Positions 1 through 11,347 of a DNA stretch of 64,000 nt are shown piece by piece. Each line of letters begins with the position of its first letter. Positions within the stretch are counted from its first letter, which is position 1. A program made the translations under genes and the position numbers. A model generated the notes under the pieces. It saw only the letters and a program-made list of their open reading frames with translations. It was not told the origin of the DNA and made no database searches. Source of the DNA: Penium margaritaceum (taxonomy: Eukaryota > Streptophyta > Zygnematophyceae > Desmidiales > Peniaceae). The stretch lies in NCBI GenBank assembly GCA_023375785.1, contig SZWC01000043.1:163214-227213 (forward strand), read 5' to 3'.

Positions 1-765
1 AGACACAGAAGCTGCAGCAGCAGCACAATGGCGGCTCCGGCTTCACGTCTCGCACCGTCCACCCTGATAGGTGTAGACACTTGTAATTCCTAGGACTAGT
101 ACCAATAGCAGTAGGATCCCTGTACTCAATTGCCTCAGTCAATTCCTCCTCAATATCCTTCATCATCAATTGCCTCCGCTCAAATTGCCGTTCCTCGCTT
201 CATCGCTTCCATCACCTTGATCGTTGACTCCGCTCATTCATCCATCGGTTCCGCAAAGTACATCGAGTCCAAAGCTGTTGTCTGATCCTCGCTTGCGTCT
301 CACACTCCTTGGAGTGCTCATTCACCGTGGAGCCCGAACCGCGGCAGTCCTCCATCAAAGCGCTTTGGTTGCCAGCCTCTCTTCACCACTGAAGTGTCGC
401 TCTTGATCACTCATCCTCAGCGCTTCGTCGCTTCCGCTCCTCGCGCTGTCTTCTCCTATCCGTGTACTTCTGTTCCTGCTGTGACGTCATCCTCCGTCAG
501 TCCTCCGCATCTTCGTGACAGCTTCCGCAGCACTTGCTCATCTGCGTTCTCCGCTGCTCCCATTTTCCTGAAACCCCAGACCTTACTGGAAAGACCTGTG
601 TAAGATCCTCATGGCCTTGTACGGTAGGGAGTTTGTCTCCCATTAAGCGTCTACACGTTTGTCAAAAATCCAGCAGAGTGACCGCAAGCTTACAGAATAC
701 CTCTAGGATTGGGACACCCCTTGGACAAAATCACCAATGAGGATCGCCATCCCATGTGAAAAGTC
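1..765. other. No gene recognised
   Basis: I see no supported coding region here. Short open stretches exist on the plus strand but have serine/proline-rich, pyrimidine-driven composition and match no family I recognise. Because a Ty3-like gag remnant follows in plus orientation, this stretch could hold the 5' untranslated part or a decayed LTR of that element, but no LTR ends or primer site can be shown. Confidence 0.3.
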
Positions 766-1260
766 ATGGAATGGCTTACCAATGGCCTTTTTAACAAGTC
801 CCTCGCTCGTGCTTGTACGCTGGAACCCCAAGGCAAGCCTTGGACCAGTTATGCTAAGTTGTGTGACTTCATCCTCATGAAGTACAACTTCATGCCGTCT
901 GAATATGGAGTGAAAACACGTCACGACCAGCAGCATAGAAACAACAAGCGCCAACACTCTCCCCAACATGATGAACGTAAGGTTCCTGGGCATGGGTTGG
1001 GCAACCACAAACCCTCTAAGCCGCAAGACAGCCACAAGGAGCGTGCGGATGGCAAGGCTAAGACAGGCACCCTCACCAACTACTATTGTGGTAAGACTGG
1101 ACACTATGCGTCTGAATATAGCAAGCGCCAAAAGGACCGTGATGGTGCAAACCCCAATGATCAGGGCAAAGTCAAGCAAGATAAAGGGACAAGGAAACCG
1201 CCAGAACGCCAAGGACGTCAATGGTGGTCGCGGACCAGCAGGCCGTGGGAAGGGTTTTTG
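766..1260 (+). pseudogene. Ty3-like gag remnant with zinc knuckle
   Basis: This plus-strand fragment looks like the C-terminal half of a Ty3/gypsy-type Gag. An aromatic stretch (WTSYAKLCDFILMKYNF) resembles the end of a retrotransposon Gag capsid-like domain. It is followed by a long basic, glutamine/lysine-rich linker and then a CCHC-like zinc knuckle (CGKTGHYASEY). I treat it as a fossil: it is isolated, with no adjacent protease or reverse transcriptase. A minus-strand hAT remnant begins about 0.4 kb downstream. It may belong to the same chromovirus whose 3' end lies at 8.9-10.7 kb, but nothing readable in between joins them. Confidence 0.5.
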
Positions 1261-1699
1261 AATCCCCTAGTGGCCAGTTGTGGACAACCACTAGGGGCTG
1301 TGGCTGAGAGATCCTTGGATGTTGAACGCGCTTTCATGTTCAAGGATGATGATGTAAAACACTTGGAACACCTCACTGGGGCTTTGTTTATTGTTGTTTT
1401 CTGCTCCCCCATGAGCAATAACTCTGTGTATCTCTCTCGCCATTGTCTACTCTTGCATCTCATTGATGATGAATGCTTGTAGTCGTACTTGCTTGATCGT
1501 ATCCACATGACAAAAAGCAAACAAAGGGTTCGAGTTTGTAAATGTAGTCCACGAGATGAACTCACTCACGCAAGTGACTATCGCAGTTTCTATCTTTGCG
1601 GGTCTTAAGAAAGAACTCTTAAATGGATGGCAACTCTTGTGTGATGGAAAAAAAGGACATCACATGTGGGAGCAAGTGGAAGACTCGGTTGAGCCACGT
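1261..1699. other. No gene recognised between gag remnant and hAT remnant
   Basis: The open frame of the gag remnant continues for about 220 bases without recognisable similarity. The rest has no motif I can name. The junction with the hAT element should lie here or just to the right, but I could not identify hAT terminal inverted repeats or an 8-bp target duplication. Confidence 0.3.
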
Positions 1700-2702
1700 C
1701 ATAGCACAGAACACTTCCCCATGGACCACTTGCAGGCCAAGCCTCCAAAGAGCCTCCTGCCCTGTGTAGCACCTGCACTAAGCGTGACATCCTCCTCCTG
1801 ATTCAGCTCTTCAACCCCCTTAGCATATTCATCTGATTCAACATCTGTATTGGTTTCTTGGACTGCTGCAGCAGCAGCAACTGCCACATCATGTGGTCCT
1901 CCAGCACCCCCTCATCCCCACTAAAGGCCTCCATGACCTCTCTGGATCTCAAACGTCTGGCAAAGGATGGACTACCATCACCTTAATGCTACTGCTCCTG
2001 CTGTTACTGTTTCCCATGCTTTCCTTCCTCATCCTCACCCTCCACATACACCTCTTCTTCTTCCTCCATCTCCATCTCACTCTCCTCTCCGTCTACATCT
2101 CCTTCATCCTCATTCTCCATTTCCTCGACAATTACACAATCTTCCTCGCTGTCAGAGTCATCAGGCTTCATCCAATCCTTGCTGCAACGTGCCTTGCTGC
2201 CCTTGTAGTGCTTCCGAGGTCTCACATTCACACAAACAAGCTGCTCCAGGGTGCGGACATGGTGGCGGTTCCGGGGGGTAGTGTGGATGAGTTCATGGGT
2301 GGAGAAGATGTGCTCGTAATTGGAGCTGGCGCACGGCTGTGAGAGTAGTTTCATGGCTAGAGTGTGTAGTACCGGCATGTGGGCAAGATGAAGAGACGCC
2401 CACTCGTATGGCACCAGCTCCTTGCCCACCACATGAGCCACTACTCCACGCACCTTATCCCTCAGGCACATGATGGTGATCGGGATGACTTCAATGGGCA
2501 CCCACTCGAGCTGAAATGCCTCCGGCTGGTTCTGCAACTCACTGTGCTCCGGGGCAGGAACCAACGCCTCTGTTACCTGCAACCATGCCTGCACAATCTT
2601 CACATCCCCATCCAAGTCATTCCCAAAATGGATGGGTGCACAGGACGGGCAGCTCCATAGAGGTGGCAATTCATGTCTTTGCTCTAGTGGTACTTGAGGC
2701 AC
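1700..2702 (-). pseudogene. hAT transposase C-terminus: dimerisation domain and acidic tail
   Basis: An open minus-strand frame from 2702 to 2004 carries the hAT dimerisation signature: LHTLAMKLLSQPCASSNYEH, then FSTHELIHTTPRNRHH, then LEQLVCVNVRPR. This corresponds to the family pattern A-x-x-LLSQ-x-x-SSS-x-x-E-x-x-FS-x-x-x-x-IHT-x-x-RNRL-x-x-x-x-x-x-LV-x-V. The canonical SSS-x-x-ER is degraded to SSN-x-x-EH. After it comes a strongly acidic region (DDSDSEED and runs of E), typical of the C-terminal tail of this clade. Another acidic stretch (VQETNTDVESDEYAKGVEEL) lies further left in a different frame near 1890-1790 and is probably the end of the same protein. Confidence 0.75.
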
Positions 2703-2776
2703 TCCATAGCCTACTTAACATGAGCAACAATCACACGTGCAGGTTTGCAGCCACTGGGTTTTCCCAGGGCTTTGAG

Positions 2777-3520
2777 TCATGCAATGCAGTCGAGAAGGCC
2801 CTCGTAGATCTCACCACTGGTGCACCCTGGCTGGTCTACAATGGACAGGCATGCCACAAGCAGAGAGATGAGTTCACGGAACTGGCAGACCTGCAGCCAA
2901 AAGACACGCCTACGTATGATTTTGCGGACCTCCTTCTTGCACGTCTTGAATGCCCCATCTCGCTGAGAGCCCATCTCAATCCAACAGTGTGCATTGATAA
3001 GTTTGAGCAGAAAAGGCTGCATATTTATGAGCCACTGCAAAAAATCATGCGCAGAGGCAAAGCGGGTGTCGTAGCGTGTAATGAGGACACGGCCGCCAGG
3101 TTCTAGGTTCAACCACGTCATAGGCATGTTGTTGTTCCTGAAGAAGTTGATCACCTTCTCAGCACGGCTCAGAACCAAAGCACCCCACTCCCCTTTGGCC
3201 AAATCCTTCATGACAAGGTCCAGGTTGTGGGTGCAGTAGCCCTGCCACAGCACCCCTGGGTACCTGGCCTTCAGATCCTCAAATGTCCACTTGTGCACGG
3301 CGGTGTTGTCAGAAACCACGGACACCACATGCTACACCCCGACCTCCTCTATCGCCTGTTCAATCATTTTAGAAACGCGGTTGACGTTCCGGATGCAGCC
3401 ACTTGCATCACTGCTGAACATGTGGCAGCTGCCCTTTGCATTCACAGCCATTGCATTAAACATCGGCCGCTGCTAGATGTCGGTCCACTTGTCGACTGCC
3501 AAGGTGGCACCATAGATGGC
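2777..3520 (-). pseudogene. hAT transposase DUF659-type catalytic region
   Basis: The minus-strand open frame at 3328-2777 reads VVSDNTAVHKWTFEDL, LWQGYCTHNLDLVMKDLAKG and, further on, GGRVLITRYDTRFASAHDFL. These match the DUF659/RNase H-fold core of plant hAT transposases: V-V-x-D-N-A around the second catalytic aspartate, the C-x-x-H-x-L-x-L-x-x-x-D block, and the T-R-F-A-T block. The segment immediately upstream in the same orientation (about 3520-3330) also reads like this family (WSDIQQRPMFNAMAVNAKGS, the counterpart of GWSD...N.......G) but is separated by a stop. This is the catalytic centre of the decayed element. Confidence 0.75.
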
Positions 3521-4140
3521 CTAGCCCTGACGCAAAGCGGAGTCCTGCTCCTGTAGCTGCTGGTCCAGCTTTGGCAGCAGCTTCTCCACCACTGTGTTGC
3601 GACTCGACAAAGCAAAGGCAGAGTTGGTCAGCTTGGCAGTACAGAAAACCTCCAGAAGAAGGCCTTACCTGTTGAAGGAAATAGGAAAGCCTGTACAACA
3701 TGCTATCCATCTGGCATGTTGTGTTGGCTACAGTGTCACAATGGCCGTGCATGGAGGTCAGCACCATGCCCCCTGCCCTATTGATGTGAAAAACGCAATG
3801 ATGTTCGGGCTGGAGCGAAGGCTGGAGAAGTGTCACCTGCTACTGCTCCATCTGGTACTTCTGCTGCTACTGAAGCATCTGCTGTTGAAGAAGATTATGC
3901 TGCTACAACACCTACTGTCGCTGAAATGCCTGCTCCTGCAGCTGCTGTTGTTGCTACTGCTATTGTTGCAGGGCGTCAAGAGAATTTGCCAGTGGAGGGA
4001 GTCCTAGCAGCATACCATCATCGTCATCTTCGTTCAATATCAGACATGCACGCTCCAATGCGTCTGCTTGATGCTTTTGCTCAAACAGCGTAGCCCATGT
4101 AACTGGCTTTGCTGTTGTTCCCCAGCTATCACCGAGTCAA

Positions 4141-4341
4141 TTATAGTCGTGGGCATGCTGGAGCCCAGTCATTAGGGGGCCTGGGCGCACAGGCAAGGCC
4201 AAGAACATCACGGGCTAGTGGAGGCGGGTGCTTGCACTGCTGGACATTCCCGTTCCGCCCGCCAAAGTGGCCTCGGATTTTGTCGCATGTACCACTGTTG
4301 AATCCTTCAAATTTAGAAATGACAGGTATGGCTAGAAACAA
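4141..4341 (-). pseudogene. hAT transposase BED-type zinc finger, partial
   Basis: The minus-strand frame reads ISKFEGFNSGTCDKIRGHFG followed by GRNGNVQQCKHPP. This is the C-terminal half of a BED finger: an aromatic residue, G, a basic residue, HF, then a V-x-x-C-x-x-x-P block supplying the last zinc ligands. The first C-x-x-C pair is not readable in the same frame. BED fingers bind the subterminal DNA of the transposon. The position upstream of DUF659 is right for a hAT N-terminus. The stretch between it and DUF659 (about 4140-3530) is low-complexity, Q/A-coding sequence with GCTGCT/CTGCTG-type runs. Confidence 0.6.
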
Positions 4342-4345
4342 TTAC

Positions 4346-7300
4346 AGACAACTGTGGTGATCAGAGGTATGTCCGAATGGCATAACAAAAACACAACGAT
4401 CTTGGTCGCCACCGACAGTGACGACCATTCACCCTAGCGGTTTGGGAAGGTACTTCCAAAAGAAGTACAAACCAAATATCATCGGATGGATCACGTGTGA
4501 AGAGGACGATTTCCTCAAAATTAGACCATGCTAAAGGTGGACGAACTCCTCCCTGTGCATAGATGGAACACGCTACAAAAGCCCAGTCAGTTGAGCACCA
4601 ATTCCAAAATATACACGACTTGCATTACTGCAAGGGTCAGCGCACATGATCAAGTACCAGAGACGACCTACTTTTTAATACGTGCACGACATGCAGAAAA
4701 AACTAATCCACTAAGTGTTGGTGCGTCAATCACGACACCCAGTTATGGATAAGTTGGACAGTGAAATGATCACAACGGTTTTGTGACATTTGAACAAGCT
4801 GACGATATCAGTTGATGTCTTGGATAAAAATGGCAACTCCATTTCACCAAACAAGTAGTTTGGTCGGTGCAGGCCGTGTGCCACGACAGTCCCACGTCCC
4901 ATTGTACTACAATGTCCAAAGGCGAATGTGATGATTTCATGACTGTGTGCGTGTCATGACTACGTCATGAGATGTGAAACGGGCCTGGTTCATTAGCACG
5001 ACGACTTTAATCCTCAAGGATTGCCATTGTGCCGCCTGTACACAATGTGTACTGGATACATCAGTATCGTTTGGAGGTTCTCTACATCATTAGTCATGGC
5101 CGATGCAAATATCAGTCCATGATGGAACGTGTCAAGGATGATACACTTGAATAAATTCTCAATGGTGAAACCATTAACACCCTCTCACTCGGTGAGTGAT
5201 GGATGCAAATCGGGTTATTTGACCGGTACCAACGATGAAAAGGTACGTGAGTGTACTCACAATCCTGTTCAGGAGACCATGATTTTTGTCAATGTGGTTC
5301 GTAAATACGCCAGCGAGGGGCGTAGACTCATTGATAGGTCCTCCACGATTTGAGACGCCGCAGTGCGGTGGTCGAAGATTGCAAGAGTCAATTCTGGCGT
5401 ATGATGAGATCGACGGAATGTCAAATGTGAACAAATTTGAAGGCAACACCTTCAGTCTATCATCATTCAATGAGTGAACATGTCATGGACATTGATAGAC
5501 GAAAGTGCGTGAACCAACGTTGGTGATATGAGTTCACCCATAGTTATGTGAAAATTCCATTTAAAAAAACGAGCGACACTCCTTTTCTACTAGTGGAGTT
5601 CCAGAGTACAATGACGATCTCATAGTTTTCTACAAACCAACTACGACATTGTTGGGATCACAAAAAGGTCCAAGTTTTGTATCTGAAGCTTATGACCATG
5701 GAAACGACCTATAAGCTGATAGCTTTATGCTAACCGCGTGTTAGCATCCACATCTTGGTGGTCCGACCAACCACATAACGAGTCATGATCAACATTGAAA
5801 CAAAATAACAAGCAGTGTGTTGTAACCAAATGTGTATGTGAAAGGACTCTTCAAGGTGGGCCTTGAGAAACGATATTTCTCATCAGATTCTTTCGATGTT
5901 TTAAGAAACGCCTCAAAGTTGATGGCATCGTGACACGGCACACTAGTCGTGTACGTCACGCTGTTCAAAAATCATGCAGATGGATTCTGATCATGCCAAA
6001 GATATGGTACATGACCGCCTATGCAATATCAATGTGCAAAATAAATCCAACATCTGATTTGTTGGAACCCAACCCATCTCCGAGAGAGATCATAATGACT
6101 ACGGTGTAGTCAAACCATGCTTCACTGACCCGCGAGGGCATGGTGAACTGACTCATGTCCCTTGGTTTTGGGGATGGTTTGTTGATGTACATTGCCGAAT
6201 GCAAGTACAATATTTTGTTGGATGTCGTTGCGGTGATATCTTGGATTGTGGTGGTTTGTCAAACGTCTTCGATCAGGGCGATGCCCTTTACAAGTGCCTC
6301 GGATACGGCATATGAAAAATACTCTATTGAGTGGAAGTATTGAATGTATACAATAGAAGACATTGAAGCAACACGGATTGTTGGAACTTGGAAAACACAA
6401 TCCATTGACGGGTTCTCCAATGGAACCCTTGGACGCGATTACATAATTATAAAAAATTAATTTTAGGAACTAGTTGTTCCAGGATCACCCGATGTGATTC
6501 GGAAGTGTCCGATCACAATCACATGGAATTGACAACCAAAAGGTGTTCTTCCAATGTGTACCGTAATGATTGTGATCATGGTACACCCGTTGGGTAAATG
6601 CCATACTATGAACACTTTGTTCGTGGATTCAATTCATGGTTGTTGAGATCGGTTATCTCAGCTAACCTACCCATTTCAGACAGAAATGAGGAGATGATGG
6701 TTGAAACCAAGATCATCTAGGTTGGAGCATTGTCTTGTGTAATGACAGACGTTGATGACAATTCCGCGTGCCAGACGACCAATGCCGCCTCCTTCAAAGA
6801 TGGATGGAATCTTTGAAAGGAAAAACAAGTGTGCTCAGCAACCATGTCTTCGGACCTTGGCGCCTCCCAACCCTAAGATGAAGCTAGCATGCAAGTCGCA
6901 TGGGCTTGGTGGAGCTTGGTTAAGTTCAGCCAACCAATCCACGGGTGCTGAAAGAGGTCTAGTAGACATGCGCGTGGTCATGAACACGTGGTTGCAAACC
7001 AAGAGGACTGATGTCCTGATCCTGGATTGCACGTATTGAAAATGTTGCAAGGAGATACCACCTTAACAACAACCCCTTGAAAGAGATCCTGTCCCAATGA
7101 CATGGAAAGTATTGTGTGGGCATGGATGGTTTTTGCGAGGACGTCCGGTTAACTGGTCGCAGGGTCGCTCCTTGCAAAGGGGGAGGAGGCGTCACCACGA
7201 CAGCTTGCTGAACACGTACCACACGGAATGTGAGAAAATTTATTCCATGTACCCTCTTCCAAACTGGCAAGACATTGTTGACAATGTACGTCCCAAATGG

Positions 7301-7639
7301 CACCGACCATGCCATCGATACACACGTTTGATGAGTCTTCGGTGAAGACTCACCAATACTTGTGAAGAACATAGAAGAATTGTACTTTGCATCTTGGCAA
7401 GAGCCAAAGAATCACGCGATCAATACTAGATGTTGTGCATAAATGACCATAATCACAAAAACCACAAGTGTGTGGTTGATTGTGCCTGAACGTGACGCAA
7501 CCGTGTTGCGGATGACAAGAGTTCACACGTGTGATCTTGTTTGCGGTTCTTGTTGCATGGTTTGCATCATGAATTACGCGATGATCGAACCTTCATGAGC
7601 AAAGACGAACCGGGACAGTTCGAAGCAAATGGGGGAGGA
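4346..7639. other. Unassigned degraded stretch ending in a polypurine tract
   Basis: About 3.3 kb with no recognisable coding domain on either strand. Composition is intermediate, with abundant ATGATC/GTCATGAC-type words. No open frame exceeds about 140 codons. The right end (gggggaggaa at about 7630-7639) is a polypurine tract directly followed by an LTR-like TGTAGCA start. The stretch is therefore most likely the internal part of a very old plus-strand LTR element whose coding content is eroded beyond recognition. That is inference. Confidence 0.3.
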
Positions 7640-8085
7640 ATGTAGCATACGGACCATTGTTACGGTTAAAAATGGTCGTTAAATAATTATCGGGTGCTTT
7701 GGGTACTCGAGGCTCAAGTTTTGAGGAGCCAAAAGCCCGGAAAATTGTAATAGGCTAGAGTCTTGTTTGACTCTAGCCTGGAAAATATCAGTAGCCGGAT
7801 TCTAGGTGAAAGGAGTGCCGCGATGGAAAATCTATCACGTGCCTCCTCCTCCACCCTTAGCTTGGCGCTAGGGTCCTATTCCAGTGTGGCAATGCCACGT
7901 GGAACAATAGGGTTTTAGGATACATGTTTGCAAAAATTCCCTATGACGACTACGTCCATTCGTGGCGTGGTTCGGCTCAACCAAAATGGCTGACGCGACC
8001 ATTCACTCCTCCTCCTGAGACGACTATTATGAGGGCCTATGTTATGGTTCTGCTGTTAGTCACAAAACAGCCCACGACTGTTACA
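7640..8085 (+). repeat. LTR-like sequence after a polypurine tract
   Basis: The sequence begins TGTAGCATACGG directly after gggggaggaa, which is how a 3' LTR starts after its polypurine tract. The chromovirus LTR at 9756 starts the same way (TGTAACA after gggggaggaa) and both show TTGTTACG shortly downstream, so the two may be related families. The right end is uncertain. I place it at the ACTGTTACA near 8085 because TG...CA ends with this heptamer would mirror the other LTR. No partner LTR is visible. It contains a strong hairpin at 7753-7778. Confidence 0.4.
7753..7778. terminator. Perfect 10-bp hairpin inside the LTR-like sequence
   Basis: GGCTAGAGTC and its exact reverse complement GACTCTAGCC are separated by six bases (ttgttt). 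In an LTR this could be an RNA structure near the polyadenylation region, but a role is inference; only the palindrome itself is seen. Confidence 0.45.
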
Positions 8086-8885
8086 GATGGCATCGGTACA
8101 GGGCGGCAGTGCCGCGAGCGAGCCACGGTGAGGAAGTCTACATGCAGGCGATTGACTGGTGCTGGGTTGAAGTCCGGCTGCACAATCCGCACTGTCGATG
8201 TTGAGGTCGAGCCATAGAGGCTGGATGACCCTGCAAAGGAGAAGGAGCTTATTGGTCATCGGCGGGACGGCATGGTGCTCGTGTTGCGCCTAAGTGTCGC
8301 AAAGTGACGTCCAAGCAAGAGACGTCGTGTGACCCGACATGAAAATATACGTGGTCATGGGTCCCGCTATCAATGGGTGATCATCGATCAAAAGGATCGG
8401 TGGGGGAGGGAGGGGGGATGACCCGTTGTTGGTGGTGTGTTTGTATCTCCAAACTCAGGCTAGTTTGAAAAGCACTTTGCAGGGTTTGATGACTACATAC
8501 ATCGATAGAAAGCAAATTACCGTAGCCTCGTACAAGAGAAGGCTCATTGTTCCTGGTCATCTGTGCATGCTACCTAAGTTGTGCAATGAATCTGACTACG
8601 TGTCATACCATATCATCATGGACAAAAACTGCCCAATGAAAAGGAGATAAGAAAAATCTCTCCTGCTCCGTGAGGCCCTTCAGTTGATGAGGCTACATGA
8701 GATGTTGAAAACTCTCTCCTCCAATATGCACCCGCATGCCTTGCGAATTAAGAAAAGTAAAAACGAGGATGGTCAAGTGCAGCTTGCTGCATGTTTTGGG
8801 ATAAATGCCCGATGTGCCACCTCGATGCCAAATCGTTGTGTACCGCGGTGCCGAGGCCGCGGTACACTCACCACATTGGACCCCG
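8086..8885. other. No gene recognised; contains an 11-bp palindrome
   Basis: Apart from the stretch leading into the integrase remnant, no domain can be named. At 8838-8867 GTGTACCGCGG and its exact complement CCGCGGTACAC flank an 8-base loop, a strong potential hairpin. A purine run (gtgggggagggagggggg) lies near 8400-8418. Confidence 0.35.
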
Positions 8886-8889
8886 AGAG

Positions 8890-9380
8890 CAACACTGACG
8901 TGAATACCTCCATGCATCAAAGCATCGCTAAAAGGCTTGTGCTGATGCTGGTCGCCATGATGTCACATTTTCTGTCAGTGACCCGGTGCTTTTGAGCACA
9001 AAGAACATGCGTCTCAAGACACCTGGAGCAAGGAAGATCCTCCCTAAGTGGGTCGAACCATTCAAGGCCACTCACAAGATTGGTGAGGTTGCTTACTGCA
9101 TTGCTCTCCCAAAGGTCATGAAGATGCATGAAGTGTTTCATGTCAGTCTTCTTACACTTTATGCAACATCAGGAACGGTTCAGCCACCGCCTGTAATGCT
9201 CGCAAGTGACGGTCAGTATGAGGTACATGGCCTCCTCGAACACCGCAAAAGTACACGCGATAAACGTGTTGTGAAGGAATACCTCGTGAACTGGGCCAGT
9301 TGTGGACCTGAAAACAACAGTTGGGAGCCTGAGAGTCATGCCCCGACTGCGATGATCAAGGACTATTGGCAAGACTAGGC
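8890..9380 (+). pseudogene. Chromovirus integrase C-terminus and chromodomain
   Basis: The frame reads LLSTKNMRLKTPGARKILPK, then the G-P-F/Y-like module (WVEPFKATHKIGEVAY...LPK...KMHEVFHVSLL). In chromoviral integrases this module is typically LSTKNLRLKTPG...W.GPF.V...IG..AY.L.LP....IH.VFHVSLL. About 40 codons later comes a chromodomain: YEVHGLLEHRKS, then KEYLVNWASCGPENNSWEPE, ending IKDYWQD. The aromatic cage positions (Y at the start, W and the WEPE motif) are visible. Sense matches extend a little upstream into interrupted sequence. This part would sit at the C-terminal end of Pol, just before the LTR, exactly as seen. Confidence 0.85.
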
Positions 9381-9755
9381 TGCTCGCTTTCGTACTCGTG
9401 CTCCCGGGGGTACCACCCTGGCACAAGCCCCATGTGGGGAGCCTTCACCTGTCTGAGTACAGACAAGAGGACAACTGCGGCGATCCCGGACGCATGGGGA
9501 TGCCCAGGCTTATGGTTGCGAGGACGCTACTCACAAGAGGGGGAGAAGCGTTAGCCGTGAAAACTTTCTATGTGAACTTGGCTGATCTATGTACGATCTT
9601 GTGCTCGTGAAGGAAATCATTCTCAATCTTCTGAGTTTTCTCTCCCTGTGGATTGGCACATGATTGAACGTATGCACCTAACAAAGTATTAACTCCACCA
9701 ACAACCAATCTAGACCCTCCTGAACCGTGGACGGTTCACAGTAGAGGGGGAGGAA

Positions 9756-10680
9756 TGTAACAAACCTGGCATAGTCCATGCCACTTTGTTACGATGCCTA
9801 TACCGGCGCCTTTATTCCAACAGAAGGCCTGCCGCATTCCATGTTGGAAAATCAGGGATATTCCCTGTCCGGTCTTTTGGATGGCCAGGAGGAGTCCTCG
9901 CCGACCAGCCTTGCAAAAAGGAATCTTCAGAGAAGCTTCTTCCTTGCAAAAGGGCAACCGAATAGTGCCTCGCACTATCCGGCCATCTCTGGAGGTCTCG
10001 CGACCTCCCGCGGAAGAACACAAGCCCATCGCGAATGTTCACGATGGGCTGTGCGGGGCCCGCACTGTTGCATTGGGCATGACGCAATGCGATATTGAAA
10101 GGGATCCCCACCCATCAAGGGACCCCTCACGAGGCCCCTCGCCATGACGAGGGGGCTCGCGAGGGGCCACCGGCGCGCGTTCCGACGAGACCACCCCACC
10201 GAGTGCCACCTCCACCTGGTGGCGTGGCGAACAAGTTTTTATAAACATGTTAACCACACCGTCGGACGAGGGGCACCGAGTAGTGGCAAAATACCCTCGC
10301 ACGCGTGAATGCATTTTGCCACCACCTCCCCATCCTTCACCATTCTGGAAACTAAGGGTTTCCACGTGGACAACATAATATAGTTTAATGGGTTGATTCG
10401 ACGCAAGAAATGTATCTAGTCGAGCCGCTTCAACCCGCCGACAAAATGGATGGATAAAATAATATCCTTCATCCTCTCTCTTGGGTTGCCCCATGACGAG
10501 AATGGACTCCTTGCCCCGACCTTGGTCGGGGCATACTAGTGAGAGGAGTCATTTGTGAGAGACTTCAATTCACGGTGAACTTAATCTCCACGACCAACCC
10601 GTGCAATTGCCATGAGCATCGGGTCCCGAGGGCTCACTCACTCACAGAGGCTTGCACCCCGTTTCACCCGCTCTGTTACA
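9756..10680 (+). repeat. Chromovirus 3' LTR (925 bp)
   Basis: It starts TGTAACA directly after a polypurine tract and ends TGTTACA, giving the perfect short inverted ends expected of an LTR. It lies in the correct place downstream of the chromodomain. Internally it has a palindromic pair, GGCCCCTCGC (10133-10142) and GCGAGGGGCC (10159-10168), and repeats of ccaccgcg-like words. With no second copy in the window, age cannot be estimated from LTR divergence. Confidence 0.75.
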
Positions 10681-11347
10681 GGTGCATTATGTTCATATTG
10701 AAATTGATAGTGGCACTAGAGTGTTTTGGAATAGTGGTTTTACTTTTGTAATAGAATATAACATGAAAATTTGTTGGCATGCTTGTAAAGCTGATGAATG
10801 AAGCTGATTATATAGAATGTTGTGTTTGGTTTAGCAACAAATTATGTGATCTATGGCAGGATGTATACCGGAGTGTAAATAGATGGAGAAGAATGAAGAA
10901 GAATGAAGAAGAATATTTTACTATCTGGGTCAATCGGTTCAAGTTGTCACACGTTAAATTGTAACAGCGGAAAGATCGATGATGTCAATCAATAGAAGTT
11001 TGACATAAGTGACCAGTCGCCGTCCTAAGCGGTGTCCTTTGTACTTCGGCCCATGCAACCAGCCGTACAGGCTGGTCAGTGTGGCCGAGCCTCCAATGGA
11101 GTTGCTTCCATGTGAATGACAAGAGTGTAGCATTTTCAAAGATTGGGTAGGTACAAGTTATTTCCATTGATGTTTCCTTCATTTTCGTTGTAATTTGCAT
11201 ACGTGTTGCGTGGTATCTTCTAAGGAATGTGTGCTGCAGATGTGGTTGTTGAGATAGGCGTGTGCACTTATGGATCCTGTTGAAAGGTCTTGTGGAGGTG
11301 ATTCTCTTGAAGGAAGGTAATCTTCCTCTCATCCACCCTTTCCTGCA
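10681..11347. other. No gene recognised
   Basis: Short open frames on both strands match nothing I recognise. The right end (tttcctgcag, ending 11347) looks like an intron acceptor immediately in front of the open frame that starts at 11348. A donor could not be fixed. Confidence 0.3.

Larger units (their letters stand above)
1700..4345 (-). mobile_element. Decayed hAT-superfamily DNA transposon
   Basis: Read on the minus strand, this stretch gives the three landmark parts of a plant-type hAT transposase in the right order: a BED zinc finger (about 4341-4141), a DUF659-type catalytic region (about 3520-2780) and a C-terminal hAT dimerisation domain followed by a long acidic tail (about 2702-1700). 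hAT transposases are RNase H-fold, cut-and-paste enzymes acting on short terminal inverted repeats. The reading frame is interrupted several times, so the copy is inactive. Terminal inverted repeats and target duplications were not found, so the boundaries are those of recognisable coding sequence only. The element opposes the orientation of the flanking Ty3-like pieces. Confidence 0.75.
8886..10680 (+). mobile_element. 3' end fragment of a Ty3/gypsy chromovirus
   Basis: A plus-strand fossil consisting of the integrase C-terminal region, a chromodomain, a short non-coding stretch with a polypurine tract (gagggggaggaa, about 9744-9755) and a complete-looking 925-bp LTR. Chromoviruses are Ty3/gypsy LTR retrotransposons whose integrase ends in a chromodomain that guides insertion. 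Only the end of pol is readable. The upstream reverse transcriptase, RNase H and integrase core are absent or eroded, so the element is broken. No 5' LTR with the same ends was found in the window. Confidence 0.8.
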
